This document shows positions 51,122 through 61,800 of a DNA stretch of 64,000 nucleotides, in pieces. Within the stretch, counting starts at the first letter, position 1. Each line of letters opens with the position of its first letter. A program made the translations under genes and the position numbers. Source of the stretch: an uncultured Microbacteriaceae bacterium (GTDB lineage: Bacteria; Actinomycetota; Actinomycetes; Actinomycetales; Microbacteriaceae). Location: positions 1 to 64,000 of the forward strand of contig CALMSL010000192.1 in NCBI GenBank assembly GCA_937872445.1, read 5' to 3'. Below the pieces are notes generated by a model. The model was not told the origin of the DNA, ran no database searches, and saw only the letters and a program-made list of their open reading frames with translations.

Positions 51122-52542
51122 TCAAGTCCGACTTCCACCAGAGCATGCCGGGGAATCCGGAGCGGGTTCACTTCATCGGCATTGGCGGGGCCGGAATGAG
51201 CGGCATCGCCGTGCTGTTCCTGTCTGCCGGCCTCCGCGTTTCCGGTTCGGACCTCCGCGACACAGAGACGGTCCGGTCGCTGAGCGCCTCGGGGGCGAAG
51301 GTCACGATCGGACACGATGCGCGCGCGATCGGCGACGCTGACACGGTCGTGGTGACGGGGGCGATCGATGAAGACAACCCCGAATACCTGGCGGCGCGCG
51401 AGCGCGGGATCCCCATCGTGCATCGGGCTGTTGCGCTGGCGTGGCTCACCGAACGGCACCGGCTCATCGCGGTCGCCGGGGCGCACGGGAAGACCACCTC
51501 GACGGCGATGATCGTGACAGCCCTTCGGGAACTCGGCGCGGATCCCGGATTCGTTAACGGCGGCGTGATCACGTCCCTCGGCGTGAGCGCGATGCCGGGG
51601 TCCGGAGAGCTCTTCGTCGTCGAGGCCGACGAGTCCGACGGTTCGTTCCTGCTGTACGGAACCGATATCGCGCTCGTGACGAACGTCGACCCCGATCATC
51701 TGGACCACTTCGGCACTGCTGAGGCGTTCAAGGACGCGTTTGTGACGTTTGCGGCCGGGGCCGCAGAGTCGGTCGTGATTTCGGCGGACGATGAAGGAGC
51801 CCGCGAGATCATTCCCAGGCTCGCGGATCGCACCGTCGTGACGTTCGGAACGGATCCCGCCGCCGATGTGCGCATCCACTCGATCGAGCCAGGACCGACG
51901 GCATCGTTTGGCCTGTCCTGGCGCGGGGACGAGTTCGCTGTGGCGCTTCGCGTCCCCGGCCGCCACAATGCGCTGAATGCCGCCGGTGTGTTTGGCGTGC
52001 TGGTGGCGCTCGGGTTCGAACCGGCCCGGGTGGTTGATGCGCTCGGTGCCTTCACCGGCACCGGTCGCCGATTCGAGCTGCGCGGGGAGGTGCACGGGGT
52101 GCGGGTCTTCGACGATTTCGCGCACCATCCGACCGAAATCAGGGCGGCGCTGAGTGGCGCCAGAGCCGTCGTGGGCGACGGCAGGATCATCACGATCTTC
52201 CAGCCTCACCTGTACAGCAGAACGTCACGCCTCTCCGCCGAGTTCGCCGCGGTCCTCGAGGAACTCGCGGATCACACGATCGTGGTTCCGATCTATGCCG
52301 CGCGGGAGAAACCCGAGGAGGGCGTGACCGGCGAACTGATCGTGGAGCGATTCGCCGACCGATCGCGGGTCGAATACTGCTCGACGTGGGCGGACGCCAT
52401 CGCGTCGGCGGTACGCGAGGCGGCGCCGGGAGACATTGTCCTGCCGATGGGGGGCGGGGACGTGTTCGGGCTCATCCCCGACCTTCTCGTCGCCCTCGCG
52501 GAAGGCGGGTCGGTCAGCAGTACCTCTGGCGGGGCGCAGTGA
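51118..52542 (+). CDS. murC: UDP-N-acetylmuramate--L-alanine ligase MurC
   Basis: A 474-aa Mur ligase that adds L-Ala to UDP-MurNAc (Gly or Ser is added in some actinobacteria). N-terminal FIGIGGAGMSGIAVLF, P-loop AGAHGKTTSTAMI, EADESDGSF, TNVDPDHLDHFG and the C-terminal DDFAHHPTEI and FQPHLYSRT motifs are present. It has GTG starts and 4-nt overlaps at both ends. No murB is found next to it. Confidence 0.96.
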   Translation: MIKSDFHQSMPGNPERVHFIGIGGAGMSGIAVLFLSAGLRVSGSDLRDTETVRSLSASGAKVTIGHDARAIGDADTVVVTGAIDEDNPEYLAARERGIPIVHRAVALAWLTERHRLIAVAGAHGKTTSTAMIVTALRELGADPGFVNGGVITSLGVSAMPGSGELFVVEADESDGSFLLYGTDIALVTNVDPDHLDHFGTAEAFKDAFVTFAAGAAESVVISADDEGAREIIPRLADRTVVTFGTDPAADVRIHSIEPGPTASFGLSWRGDEFAVALRVPGRHNALNAAGVFGVLVALGFEPARVVDALGAFTGTGRRFELRGEVHGVRVFDDFAHHPTEIRAALSGARAVVGDGRIITIFQPHLYSRTSRLSAEFAAVLEELADHTIVVPIYAAREKPEEGVTGELIVERFADRSRVEYCSTWADAIASAVREAAPGDIVLPMGGGDVFGLIPDLLVALAEGGSVSSTSGGAQ

Positions 52543-53513
52543 AGCGACCGGAAGGCTTCGATCGGCGCCCGATCCCGGATCAGGCGGCGACGCCGAAGCC
52601 CCGGCAGAAACGGCCCCCGCGGACGGCAACCGGGCCTTCGCCCGGCGCGGCGCCGACACCGAAGCCAGTTCCCGAGCGGTCATCGCGCACCCGAAACGCG
52701 CCCCGGCGGTCCCAGGCGCCTGATCGCAGGGACACGACGTCACGCAGCCGATCCGAGGTTCGTGCCGCCACACGGGAACGGCGGCGGTTCGAGAAAAGCG
52801 AGATTCGCCGGTTCACGCGACGCGCGCGCCACCGCCGGCTGGGCTGGGCCGTCGCAGCAGGTCTCGTGGGGGTCCTGGTTGCCTTGCTTGCCGTCGCCGT
52901 GTACTCGCCGCTGCTCGCGTTGCGCACCATCACGGTGGAGGGCACCAAGGCGGTGAGCGCGAAGGAGGTGACTGCCGCGATCGACGGCCAGCTGGGTACT
53001 CCGCTCGCCCTGTTCAATTACGACACATTGCGGTCCCAGCTCGACGCGTTTCCGCTCATCCGCAGTTTCGTCACCGAGGTTGTCCCGCCGTCAACCCTCA
53101 TCGTGCACATCGTCGAGCGTTCGCCGGTGGGCGCGGTCGCGTCGGCAAACGGCTTCGCGATCGTCGACCCCGCCGGTGTCATCCTGAACACCACGGCACG
53201 CCGCGCGGACGGGGTGCCGCTCATCGACGTCGGCAATGCCGGCACGGATTCTCCCGCATTTTCCGCGGTCGTCGATGTGCTCCTGTCGCTGCCGGAATCC
53301 GTTCGATCCAGAGTGGATGTCGCCACTGCCACCTCGAAGGACGATGTGCAGCTCGTGCTGCGCGATGGCGGCCAGCGGGTCGTGTGGGGTAGTGCCGAAC
53401 GCTCGGCGCTCAAAGCCCGGGTGCTGCAGGAACTCATCGCCGTGCAGGGTGCGACTGCGAGGGTTGAGTATGACGTGTCCGCCCCATTGAGCCCTGTCGT
53501 GAGGTCGCGCTGA
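52539..53513 (+). CDS. ftsQ: cell division protein FtsQ
   Basis: A 324-aa bitopic division protein. The first 105 residues are a very basic Pro/Arg/Thr-rich cytoplasmic tail. One transmembrane helix follows (about 105-128, LGWAVAAGLVGVLVALLAVAVY), then a POTRA domain (LRTITVEGTKAVSAKEVTAAI) and the FtsQ/DivIB domain (VERSPVGAVASANGFAIVDPAGVIL). GTG at 52539 overlaps the murC stop; the upstream open frame in murC is not used. It is the last gene before the ftsZ promoter region. Confidence 0.93.
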   Translation: MKRPEGFDRRPIPDQAATPKPRQKRPPRTATGPSPGAAPTPKPVPERSSRTRNAPRRSQAPDRRDTTSRSRSEVRAATRERRRFEKSEIRRFTRRARHRRLGWAVAAGLVGVLVALLAVAVYSPLLALRTITVEGTKAVSAKEVTAAIDGQLGTPLALFNYDTLRSQLDAFPLIRSFVTEVVPPSTLIVHIVERSPVGAVASANGFAIVDPAGVILNTTARRADGVPLIDVGNAGTDSPAFSAVVDVLLSLPESVRSRVDVATATSKDDVQLVLRDGGQRVVWGSAERSALKARVLQELIAVQGATARVEYDVSAPLSPVVRSR

Positions 53514-53659
53514 GTGGACTGCGCGGTGGGGCGGCGCCAGGGGACGGCGTGGTCAGGATTCCGTGACTCTGCCATGGACTTCGCGACACGCTGGAGCGGA
53601 TGCGCCACGGCGGGCCGCCTCGCGCCTACCGTCAGGTCAGGAAATGCATACTGAGCATA

Positions 53660-53688
53660 ACTTTAAACCTCAAGTAGAGATTGAAAGT
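53660..53688. promoter_or_regulatory. MerR-type dyad upstream of ftsZ, candidate FtsR operator
   Basis: ACTTTAAACCTC and GAGATTGAAAGT form an inverted repeat matching at 10 of 12 positions around a 5-nt spacer. It lies 17 nt before the ftsZ start in the 191-nt ftsQ-ftsZ region, the only sizeable gap in the late dcw cluster. FtsR, encoded at 21771-22469, is the expected binder. The A/T-rich dyad stands out from the local GC-rich sequence. Confidence 0.65.
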
Positions 53689-53704
53689 ATCCCGGAGGCC
53701 GGAC

Positions 53705-54868
53705 GTGACATCGAACCAGAACTACCTCGCCGTGATCAAGGTGGTCGGCATCGGCGGTGGCGGCGTGAACGCCGTCAACCGGATGATCGAACTCGGACTC
53801 AGGGGAGTGGAATTCATCGCCATCAACACGGACGCTCAGGCGCTCCTGATGAGCGATGCCGACGTGAAGCTCGACGTCGGGCGGGAGCTCACGAGAGGGC
53901 TCGGTGCCGGTGCTGACCCCGAGGTTGGTCGGCGCGCGACGGAGGACCACGCGGAAGAGATCGAAGAAGCCCTCGCCGGCGCCGACATGGTCTTCGTCAC
54001 CGCGGGAGAAGGCGGTGGCACCGGAACCGGCGGCGCGCCCGTCGTCGCGCGCATCGCGAAATCGATCGGCGCCCTCACCATCGGCGTCGTCACCCGGCCG
54101 TTCGCGTTCGAAGGAAAGCGGCGCGCGTCACAGGCTGACATCGGGGTCGCCGCGCTCAAAAGCGAAGTCGACACCCTCATCGTCGTCCCGAACGACCGTC
54201 TGCTCGAGATCAGCGACCGTGGGATCAGCTTCCTCGAAGCGTTCGCCACCGCGGACCAGGTGCTCCTGGCCGGCGTGCAGGGAATCACCGACCTTATCAC
54301 GACGCCCGGGCTGATCAACCTCGACTTCGCCGACGTGAAATCCGTCATGCAGGGCGCCGGGTCGGCCCTCATGGGGATCGGCTCGTCGCGAGGGGCGGAT
54401 CGCGCCATCAAGGCCGCCGAGCTGGCTGTGGCAAGCCCCCTTCTCGAGGCGAGCATCGACGGCGCTCACGGCGTGCTCCTGTCCATTCAGGGCGGATCGA
54501 ACCTGGGCATATTCGAGATCAACGACGCCGCCAGGCTCGTCCAGGAAGCCGTCCACCCCGAAGCGAACATCATTTTCGGGGCCGTCATCGACGACACGCT
54601 CGGCGACGAAGTCCGCGTCACCGTGATTGCCGCCGGATTCGACGGCGGAGAACCGACCGTGCACAAGGCGGATCGCCGCTCCAGCTACGTCACGGCCGGC
54701 GCGCCACCCCTGGAGGCGACCGCGGAGTACGGCGAGGGCTTTGCGGCAAGCGAAGGCCTCTCGGATCCGCGCAGCTGGGACGACGAGCCCGACGTGCCGG
54801 TCGTCGCCAAGGACCCGGTGTTCGACGACGCGGGAGACGACCTGGACATCCCAGACTTCCTGAAATGA
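53705..54868 (+). CDS. ftsZ: cell division protein FtsZ
   Basis: A 387-aa tubulin-like GTPase that forms the division ring. The GTP-binding signature GGGTGTG is at 103-109, and the T7 loop region is [13 protein letters not shown]. After a short acidic linker the conserved C-terminal peptide DLDIPDFLK is intact. It should bind SepF, which is encoded nearby. The GTG start has GGAGG at 53694-53698, and the sequence [19 protein letters not shown] is the usual actinobacterial N-terminus. The stop overlaps yggS. Confidence 0.98.
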   Translation: MTSNQNYLAVIKVVGIGGGGVNAVNRMIELGLRGVEFIAINTDAQALLMSDADVKLDVGRELTRGLGAGADPEVGRRATEDHAEEIEEALAGADMVFVTAGEGGGTGTGGAPVVARIAKSIGALTIGVVTRPFAFEGKRRASQADIGVAALKSEVDTLIVVPNDRLLEISDRGISFLEAFATADQVLLAGVQGITDLITTPGLINLDFADVKSVMQGAGSALMGIGSSRGADRAIKAAELAVASPLLEASIDGAHGVLLSIQGGSNLGIFEINDAARLVQEAVHPEANIIFGAVIDDTLGDEVRVTVIAAGFDGGEPTVHKADRRSSYVTAGAPPLEATAEYGEGFAASEGLSDPRSWDDEPDVPVVAKDPVFDDAGDDLDIPDFLK

Positions 54869-55596
54869 CCGCGATGCCCCACGGTGCAGATCCGGACGGG
54901 CCAGTGCGGAAAGACGGCGACCCACGAGCGCCTTTGGCGGAGCGGTGGGAACGAGTGCATGCGGCGATCGGCGACGCCGCGCGGGAATCCGGCCGGAGCC
55001 CCGAAGACATCACGACGATCGTCGTGACCAAGTTCCATCCCGCATCGCTCGTGCGCGAACTTGCTGATCTCGGTGTGCGTGATGTGGGGGAGAGCCGCCA
55101 TCAGGAGGCCAGGGCCAAAGTCGCTGAGGTTGCCGACCGCAGACTCACCTGGCACTTCGTCGGTCAGATCCAGGGCAAGAAGGCGCGCCAGATCGCAACC
55201 TATGCTCACGTCATCCATTCGCTCGACCGGGAGAGCCTGCTTGAGGCACTCGCCTCCTCCGAACAAACGACGGCGTGCTTCCTCCAACTCAACCTCACCG
55301 ACGACCTGTCTCGGGGCGGCGTGGCGCCGGATCAGCTGAACCCTCTGGCCGAACGGGCTCTGGCCACGCCCGGCATCCGCTTGCTCGGGATCATGGCGGT
55401 GGCGCCGCTCGGTGCAGACCCGCGCCGGGCCTTCGCACGAGTTCGAGTAGCGTCCGAACGACTCCGGCAGGTCGCCCCGAGCGCCACGTTCATCTCCGCC
55501 GGCATGTCCGGCGACTTTCGCGAAGCGATACTCGAAGGCGCGACACACCTCAGGATTGGTACGGCAATCACGGGAAATCGACCCCCAGCCGGTTAA
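54865..55596 (+). CDS. yggS: YggS-family pyridoxal-phosphate homeostasis protein
   Basis: A 243-aa single-domain PLP-binding TIM-barrel protein (COG0325). The PLP Lys lies in [12 protein letters not shown], followed by [36 protein letters not shown] and the phosphate-binding [10 protein letters not shown]. An N-terminal extension of about 25 residues carries charged residues. In many actinobacteria a laccase-domain gene (pgeF) separates it from ftsZ; here the two overlap by 4 nt. Confidence 0.94.
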   Translation: MTAMPHGADPDGPVRKDGDPRAPLAERWERVHAAIGDAARESGRSPEDITTIVVTKFHPASLVRELADLGVRDVGESRHQEARAKVAEVADRRLTWHFVGQIQGKKARQIATYAHVIHSLDRESLLEALASSEQTTACFLQLNLTDDLSRGGVAPDQLNPLAERALATPGIRLLGIMAVAPLGADPRRAFARVRVASERLRQVAPSATFISAGMSGDFREAILEGATHLRIGTAITGNRPPAG

Positions 55597-55631
55597 TCTC
55601 GAAAGCAGAAGTTCACCACTGGAGGCACAAA

Positions 55632-56123
55632 ATGGCTAACCCGCTGCGCAAGACCATGGTCTATCTTGGCCTCGCCGACGAAGACTACGACGACTACGGG
55701 GCCGTGTCATCCGCTCCGCAGGGGCCAAGCGGCGCCTCCGCGTCCGCCGGTTCGGGGCAATCCGGTCACCAGCAGGCGCAGCGCGCCCCGGTGACCCCGC
55801 TGCGACGGCCATCCAGAGCCGCGGCGCCGGTAGCAGAGATGAATGAGATTCTGACCGTGCACCCGCGACAGTACAAGGATGCACAGACTATCGCCGAGAG
55901 CTTCCGCGAGGGAATCCCGGTGATCATCAACCTGTCGCAAATGAGCGAGTCGGAAGCACGCCGCCTCGTCGACTTCGCCAGCGGACTGTCCCAGGGCCTG
56001 TACGGGAGGATCGAACGGGTCACGAACAAGGTGTTCCTGCTTTCGCCCGCCCACGTGGCGGTGAGCGGAGACCAGGGCGAACCTGAGTCGACGGTTGATG
56101 CCGCGTTCTTTCCGGAGCGCTGA
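55632..56123 (+). CDS. sepF: cell division protein SepF
   Basis: A 163-aa FtsZ membrane anchor. The N-terminal amphipathic helix [16 protein letters not shown] binds membrane, a Ser/Gly/Gln-rich linker of about 45 residues follows, and the SepF core is about 68-150 ([44 protein letters not shown]). GGAGG at 55621-55625 fixes the ATG at 55632 against a longer upstream frame. It replaces FtsA/ZipA in actinobacteria. Confidence 0.95.
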   Translation: MANPLRKTMVYLGLADEDYDDYGAVSSAPQGPSGASASAGSGQSGHQQAQRAPVTPLRRPSRAAAPVAEMNEILTVHPRQYKDAQTIAESFREGIPVIINLSQMSESEARRLVDFASGLSQGLYGRIERVTNKVFLLSPAHVAVSGDQGEPESTVDAAFFPER

Positions 56124-56178
56124 TCGTACGCCGAGGTAGAAGCAGTGCCGCTGGCCACCGAGCGGTATCGGTAGCCCC

Positions 56179-56481
56179 ATGTTGATCGTGTCTGCCGTAG
56201 CCGGGGTCCTGTACTTTCTCCTGCTCGCCTACTTTTTCGCGATGTGGGCGCGTTTCATCGTCGACCTCGCGCAGAATTTTTCCCGAAGCTGGCGGCCTCG
56301 GGGGTTCGGACTCGTGCTTGCGGAATTTGTGTACACGCTGACGGATCCGCCCATTCGGGCAGTGCGAAAAGTCGTTCCTCCCTTCCGCATTGGCCCCGCC
56401 GCGCTCGACTTCTCCTGGAGCATCGTCATGCTCGTCGTCATCGTGCTCATGTACCTCGCGTTGGCGCTGAGTTCCGTCTGA
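56179..56481 (+). CDS. YggT family membrane protein
   Basis: A 100-aa protein with two transmembrane segments (about 1-25 and 70-97) flanking a basic loop with FVYTLTDPPIRAVRKVVPPFRIG, the YggT signature. Its constant place between sepF and divIVA suggests a role in division or polar growth, not demonstrated here. No strong Shine-Dalgarno is visible. Confidence 0.9.
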   Translation: MLIVSAVAGVLYFLLLAYFFAMWARFIVDLAQNFSRSWRPRGFGLVLAEFVYTLTDPPIRAVRKVVPPFRIGPAALDFSWSIVMLVVIVLMYLALALSSV

Positions 56482-56543
56482 CGTCGGTGTCTGCGGGGCC
56501 GCGAAAATTTCTTTGGCGCGATGTCGCGACCTTAACAGGGGTT

Positions 56544-56560
56544 TACCAATAAATTTGGTA
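56544..56560. promoter_or_regulatory. palindrome in the divIVA promoter region
   Basis: TACCAA and TTGGTA are perfect inverted 6-mers around a 5-nt A/T spacer, about 55 nt before the divIVA start in a locally A/T-rich gap. It may be an operator or part of the promoter. The binding protein is unknown. Confidence 0.35.
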
Positions 56561-56613
56561 CCTTTGTGAGTACGTTGAGTTCGACGTGCAACTGATCTTT
56601 GAAGGTGACTCTC

Positions 56614-57336
56614 ATGGCTCTGACCCCAGAAGACGTGGTCAACAAGCGATTCCAGCCAACCAAATTCCGCGAGGGCTATGACCAGGATGAGGTGGATGAC
56701 TTCCTCGATGAGGTCGTCGTCGAGTTGCGGCGCCTTGGCCAGGAGAACGAAGAGCTTCGGCAGCGGTTGATCGCGAGCGACGCCCAGATCGCCGAATTCC
56801 AGCGCGGAGGCGGCGCAATGGCGCCAGCCGCAGTGGCACCCGCTGCCGCAGCGCCGGCCGCACCGCCCATCCCCACGCCAGAGCCCGCGGCGGCGAGCGC
56901 GTTCCCGGGCGGGGATCCGTCGTCCGACCCCAACAACACGAACAACCTGCTTCAGCTGGCTCGCCGGCTCCACGAAGAACACGTGCGGGAGGGAATCGAG
57001 AAGCGCGATGCGCTCATCGCGGAAGGCCATGCCACCGCGGCGCGAATCATCAGCGAAGCGGAGGGCCAGAAGCTTTCAGAGCTCAGCGCCCTCGAACAGG
57101 AGCGCACGGCACTGGAGAGTCGAGTTGAAGACCTTCGGTCGTTCGAGCGCGAATACCGCGCGAAGCTCAAGGGCCACATCGAGGGAATTTTGCACGACCT
57201 CGACTCCACCGCTGTGCCGGTAGGCGCTCCGGCTCCTCAGGAGCCGGCGGCCGTTGGGGCTCCGCAGGACCCATCAGGGTTCGGCGTGGTTCCCGCGCAG
57301 CCGCAGCAGAACTTCCCGGGCTTCGGCGGTAACTGA
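56614..57336 (+). CDS. divIVA: DivIVA domain protein (Wag31-like)
   Basis: A 240-aa polar scaffold protein. The N-terminal DivIVA domain (MALTPEDVVNKRFQPTKFREGYDQDEVDDFLDEVV, about 1-65) binds curved membrane. An Ala/Pro linker (about 70-105) separates it from a long C-terminal coiled coil (about 110-195), and a Gly/Pro/Gln tail ends the protein. It directs polar growth in actinobacteria and is often phosphorylated by PASTA kinases. GAAGGTGA at 56601-56608 supports this ATG. Confidence 0.95.
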   Translation: MALTPEDVVNKRFQPTKFREGYDQDEVDDFLDEVVVELRRLGQENEELRQRLIASDAQIAEFQRGGGAMAPAAVAPAAAAPAAPPIPTPEPAAASAFPGGDPSSDPNNTNNLLQLARRLHEEHVREGIEKRDALIAEGHATAARIISEAEGQKLSELSALEQERTALESRVEDLRSFEREYRAKLKGHIEGILHDLDSTAVPVGAPAPQEPAAVGAPQDPSGFGVVPAQPQQNFPGFGGN

Positions 57337-57388
57337 CCTGTCGTCCGAAACCCGCGCCGAGGCGCCCCTGCGCACGAGCCTGCGCGCC

Positions 57389-57877
57389 ATGATGGTGCTT
57401 GTCGGAGTTGCCATCGTCGTGTACGGAGGTGATCAGCTCACCAAGTTCCTTATCGTCTCCAATCTGAGCGAAGGGCAGCAGGTCGATGTACTTGGCCCTG
57501 TGCTGCAATTTCATTTCGTAAAGAACTCGGGTGCAGCGTTTTCGTTCGCAAGCGGTTCCACCTGGATTTTCTCGCTCGTTGCCGCGGGAGTCACCGTCTT
57601 CATCATTTGGTATGCGCGCCGCATCCACTCCCTCGCCTGGGCGATCCTTTTCGGCATGCTTTTGGGGGGAACCACCGGAAACCTCACCGACAGATTGCTG
57701 CGGGAACCGAGTTTCGGACTTGGCCATGTCGTGGATTTCATCCAGGTGTGGGGGTTTCCGGCGATCTTCAACGTGGCCGATTCGTTCATCGTTGCGAGTA
57801 TGGGCCTGTTCATCATCCTGTCGGTGCGCGGGGTGCGGATCGATGGGCGCCGCGTCGTCCGCCACGCCGAGTCCTGA
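57389..57877 (+). CDS. lspA: lipoprotein signal peptidase LspA
   Basis: Inner-membrane aspartyl protease that removes signal peptides from prolipoproteins; about 162 aa from the chosen ATG. Four transmembrane helices and both catalytic Asp regions are present (GNLTDRLLREP and FNVADSFIV), along with GGDQLTKF, KNSGAAFSF and GHVVDFIQV. The start is unclear: the ATG pair at 57389/57392 abuts the first helix but lacks a Shine-Dalgarno. The frame is open back into divIVA, with a TTG at 57254 and no ATG or GTG between. A start near 57336 with a rare codon is possible. Confidence 0.85.
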   Translation: MMVLVGVAIVVYGGDQLTKFLIVSNLSEGQQVDVLGPVLQFHFVKNSGAAFSFASGSTWIFSLVAAGVTVFIIWYARRIHSLAWAILFGMLLGGTTGNLTDRLLREPSFGLGHVVDFIQVWGFPAIFNVADSFIVASMGLFIILSVRGVRIDGRRVVRHAES

Positions 57878-57880
57878 CTC

Positions 57881-58801
57881 ATGGAAACCCGGCGATTCCC
57901 GGTCCCGCCCGGTGTCGCCGGCGAACGGCTGGACGTCGCGCTGACCAGAGTCCTCGGGTTCACGCGGACCTTCGCGGCGGAGGTCATCGAGTCCGGCGGG
58001 GTGAGCTCTGACGGCCGCGTCTGGTCGAAGGGAGATCGGGTTGCGGAAGGGGACACGCTCGAGGTCACCTGGCAGCCCAAATCCGAACCGGCCATCGTGC
58101 CGGTCCCTGTGCCCGGCATGGCGATCGTGCACGCGGACGACGACATCGTCGTCGTCGACAAGCCCGTCGGAGTCGCGGCGCACCCGTCGATCGGATGGGA
58201 TGGGCCGACCGTGCTCGGGGCGCTGGCCGCAGCCGGAATCCGCACGAGCACCGCTGGGGCCGCGGAGCGTGCGGGCATCGTGCACAGGCTTGACGTGGGG
58301 ACGAGCGGGCTCATGGTGGTCGCGTCGAGCGACCGGGCCTACACGGAACTGAAGCGCGCGTTCCACGATCGGGAGGTGGACAAGGTCTACCACGCGGTCG
58401 TGCAGGGCCATCAGGACCCGCTGCGCGGAACGATCGACGCTCCGATCGGACGGCACCCTGGTGCACGCTGGAAATTCGCGGTGACCAGCGACGGGAAGCC
58501 TTCGGTGACCCACTACGAGACTCTGGAGGCGTTCCGGAGCGCCTCGCTGCTCGAAATCCATCTGGAGACCGGCCGCACGCATCAGATTCGCGTTCACCTC
58601 TCGGCCCAACGGCACCCGTGCGTCGGCGACGAGATGTACGGCGCAGATCCTTCGCTTACAGCCAGGCTCGGACTTGCGCGGCAGTGGCTGCACGCGGTGC
58701 GTCTGGGCTTCCGCCATCCTGGGACGGGGGAGGCGGTGGAGTACTCCTCACCGTATCCGGACGATCTTTCCCGCGCCCTCGAGGTGCTGCGGAGCGATTG
58801 A
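57881..58801 (+). CDS. rluD: RluA/RluD-family 23S rRNA pseudouridine synthase
   Basis: A 306-aa pseudouridine synthase. The N-terminal S4 RNA-binding domain (about 15-65, [22 protein letters not shown]) precedes the catalytic domain with [14 protein letters not shown] (catalytic Asp138), KVYHAVVQG and [13 protein letters not shown]. It lies 4 nt after lspA, the usual actinobacterial arrangement. The exact target uridines cannot be read from sequence. Confidence 0.92.
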   Translation: METRRFPVPPGVAGERLDVALTRVLGFTRTFAAEVIESGGVSSDGRVWSKGDRVAEGDTLEVTWQPKSEPAIVPVPVPGMAIVHADDDIVVVDKPVGVAAHPSIGWDGPTVLGALAAAGIRTSTAGAAERAGIVHRLDVGTSGLMVVASSDRAYTELKRAFHDREVDKVYHAVVQGHQDPLRGTIDAPIGRHPGARWKFAVTSDGKPSVTHYETLEAFRSASLLEIHLETGRTHQIRVHLSAQRHPCVGDEMYGADPSLTARLGLARQWLHAVRLGFRHPGTGEAVEYSSPYPDDLSRALEVLRSD

Positions 58802-58836
58802 CGGCACGTCGTCTCCGATGGGGACTCCGGAAGCCA

Positions 58837-58842
58837 TAGTCT
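58837..58842 (+). promoter_or_regulatory. -10 box of dnaE
   Basis: TAGTCT lies upstream of a GGAGAG (58865-58870) and the TTG start at 58875, giving a leader of about 25 nt. It lies downstream of the alternative ATG at 58818, which argues against that start. Confidence 0.4.
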
Positions 58843-58874
58843 GGACTGACACGACCATCCCCGCGGAGAGTTCC

Positions 58875-61800
58875 TTGCCACCGAGTTCCGATTCCTTTGT
58901 GCACCTGCACGTGCACAGCGAGTATTCGATGCTCGACGGCGCGGCGCGGGTAGGCCCTCTCATCGATGCCGCAGTGGAGCAGGGCATGCCGGCCATCGCC
59001 GTGACCGACCACGGAAACATGTTCGGTGCCCACGACTTCTGGACGACGGCCACCGCGGCGGGGATCAAGCCGATCATCGGCACCGAGGCGTATGTGACTC
59101 CGGGAACCGCCCGTGCGGACAAGACGCGCGTCCGCTGGGGGGACGGCGGCGAGAACGATGTCGGGGGGAGCGGCGCCTACACGCACATGACGCTGCTGGC
59201 GAGAAACAACGTCGGCATGCACAACCTGTTCAGGATGTCATCGCTCGCGTCCATCGAGGGTTTCTACTACAAGCCGCGCATGGACCGCGAACTTCTCAGC
59301 CGGTACGGGGAGGGCGTCATCGCGACGACCGGTTGCGTCGGCGGCGAAGTGCAAACCCGGCTCCGGCTTGGCCAGTACGACGAAGCGCGCACGGCAGCAT
59401 CCGAGCTCCAGGACATCTTCGGCAAGGAGAACTTCTACTGCGAGATCATGGACCACGGCATCGACATTGAGCGCCGCACCATGAGCGAGCTCCTCACCCT
59501 GGCCAAAGAGCTGGGGATGCCGCTCGTTGCCACGAACGACCTCCACTACACGCACGCGGGCGATGCCGAAGCGCACGCCGCACTGCTGTGCGTTCAGTCG
59601 GGCTCCACCCTGGACGACCCGAACCGGTTCAAATTCGATTCGCAGGAGTTCTACCTGAAGTCCGCGGCGGAAATGCGCTCGCTCTTCGCCGATCACCCGG
59701 AGGCGATCTCCAACACGCTGCTCATCGCGGAGTCCTGCGATGTGTCGTTCGAGAAGCGCGACCTCATGCCGAGATTCCCGGTCCCGCAGGGACACACCGA
59801 GGCGAGCTGGTTCGCCGCCGAAGTGGATCGCGGCCTGAAGGAAAGGTTCCCGGCCGGAGTCCCGGAGAAGCACAGGGCCCAGGCCGATTACGAGGTTGGG
59901 GTCATCAATCAGATGGGGTTCCCCGGGTACTTCCTGGTGGTGGCGGATTTCATCGGCTGGGCGCGGGAGAACGGCATCCGGGTCGGGCCGGGGCGCGGCT
60001 CGGCGGCCGGGTCCCTGGTGGCGTATGCCATGAAGATCACCGGCCTCGACCCGCTCGCGCACGGCCTCATCTTCGAACGTTTCCTGAATCCCGACCGCAT
60101 CTCCATGCCCGACATTGACATCGACTTCGACGATCGCCGCCGGGGGGAAGTCATCCGCTACGTCACGCAAAAGTACGGGGACGATCGGGTCGCGCAGATC
60201 GTGACCTATGGCACGATCAAGGCCAAGCAGGCGCTCAAGGACTCCGCGCGCGTCCTCGGCATGCCGTACGCGGTTGGCGAGAAACTCACGAAAGCCATGC
60301 CCGTGCCGATCATGGGCAAGGACATGGGCCTGGCCGATGTGACGGACAAATCGTCGGCGCGGTACAAGGAAGCCGGCGATTTGCGGGCGATCGTCGACGC
60401 CGACCCGGAAGCAGCTCGGGTGTTCCACACGGCGCTCGGAATCGAGAACCTCAAGCGCCAGTGGGGCGTGCATGCCGCGGGCGTCATCATGTCCGCAGAA
60501 CCGCTCCTGGATGTGCTCCCGATCATGAAGCGCGAGGACGACGGCGCCATCATCACCCAGTTCGACCAGCCGCCGTGCGAGAAGCTCGGCCTGCTGAAAA
60601 TGGACTTCCTCGGGCTGCGCAACCTCACGGTGCTGCAGGATGCGCTCGTCTCCATCAAATCCAACCGGGGCGAAAATGTCGTGCTCGAAGATCTGGACCT
60701 CGGCGGCGATGCGAAGACCTACGAATTGCTGTCTCGTGGCGACACGCTCGGCGTGTTCCAGCTCGACGGGGGACCGTTGCGCTCCCTCCTCAAACAGCTG
60801 AAGCCGGACAGTTTCAATGACATCACCGCGGTGATCGCCCTGTATCGGCCGGGGCCGATGGGAATGAACTCCCACACGAAATATGCGCTGCGCAAGAACG
60901 GGCTGGAAGAGGTGGATGCGATCCATCCGGAGCTTGCGGAGCCGCTCGCCGACATCCTCGGGGAAACCTACGGGCTCGTCATCTACCAGGAGCAAGTGAT
61001 GGCGGCCGCGCAGAAGGTGGCCGGTTTCACCCTGAGCCAGGCGGACACGCTCCGCAAGGCGATGGGGAAGAAGGATCTCAAGGTCCTCAACAAGGAGTTC
61101 GCGAATTTTGCGGCGGGCATGGAGAAGAACGGCTACAGCACGGATGCGGCGAGCGCGCTGTGGGGCATCATGGTGCCGTTTTCCGACTACGGCTTCAACA
61201 AGTCGCACGGGGCCGCCTACGCGGTGCTGAGCTACTGGACCGCATATCTGAAGGCGAACTACCCGGCAGAGTACATGTCGGCGCTGCTGACGAGCGTCGG
61301 CGACTCCAAGGACAAGCTCGGTGTGTACCTGGCCGAATGCCGCCGGATGGGAATCCGCGTGCTGCCGCCGGACGTGAACGAGTCAGCGGGCGACTTCACG
61401 GCGGCGGGTGAAGACATCCGGTTCGGGCTCGGCGCCATTCGGAATGTCGGGGCGAATGTCGTGGAGGCCATTCGGGCGGCGCGAGAAGAAAAGGGCCGGT
61501 TCGAGAGCTTCCACGACTTCCTCGCCAAGGTTCCGCTGCAGGTCGCGAACAAGCGCACGGTGGAGTCCCTCGTGAAAGCCGGCGCGTTCGATTCGCTGGG
61601 CTGCACCCGGCGCGCCCTCGTCGAGATTCACGAGGATGCGATCGACGCGGCAGTCACCCAGAAGCGCGCGGAGGCGAACGGGCAGGTCGGATTCGACTTC
61701 GACAGCCTGTGGGAGGAACCGCAGGCCGTCAACAAGGTACCGGACCGCCCGGAGTGGTCCAAGCGCGACAAACTCGCGTTCGAGCGGGAAATGCTCGGGC

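Noticed and set aside
59238-61208. Long minus-strand open frame inside dnaE
   Set aside because: It shadows a complete DNA polymerase III alpha subunit; no start signal or domain seen.
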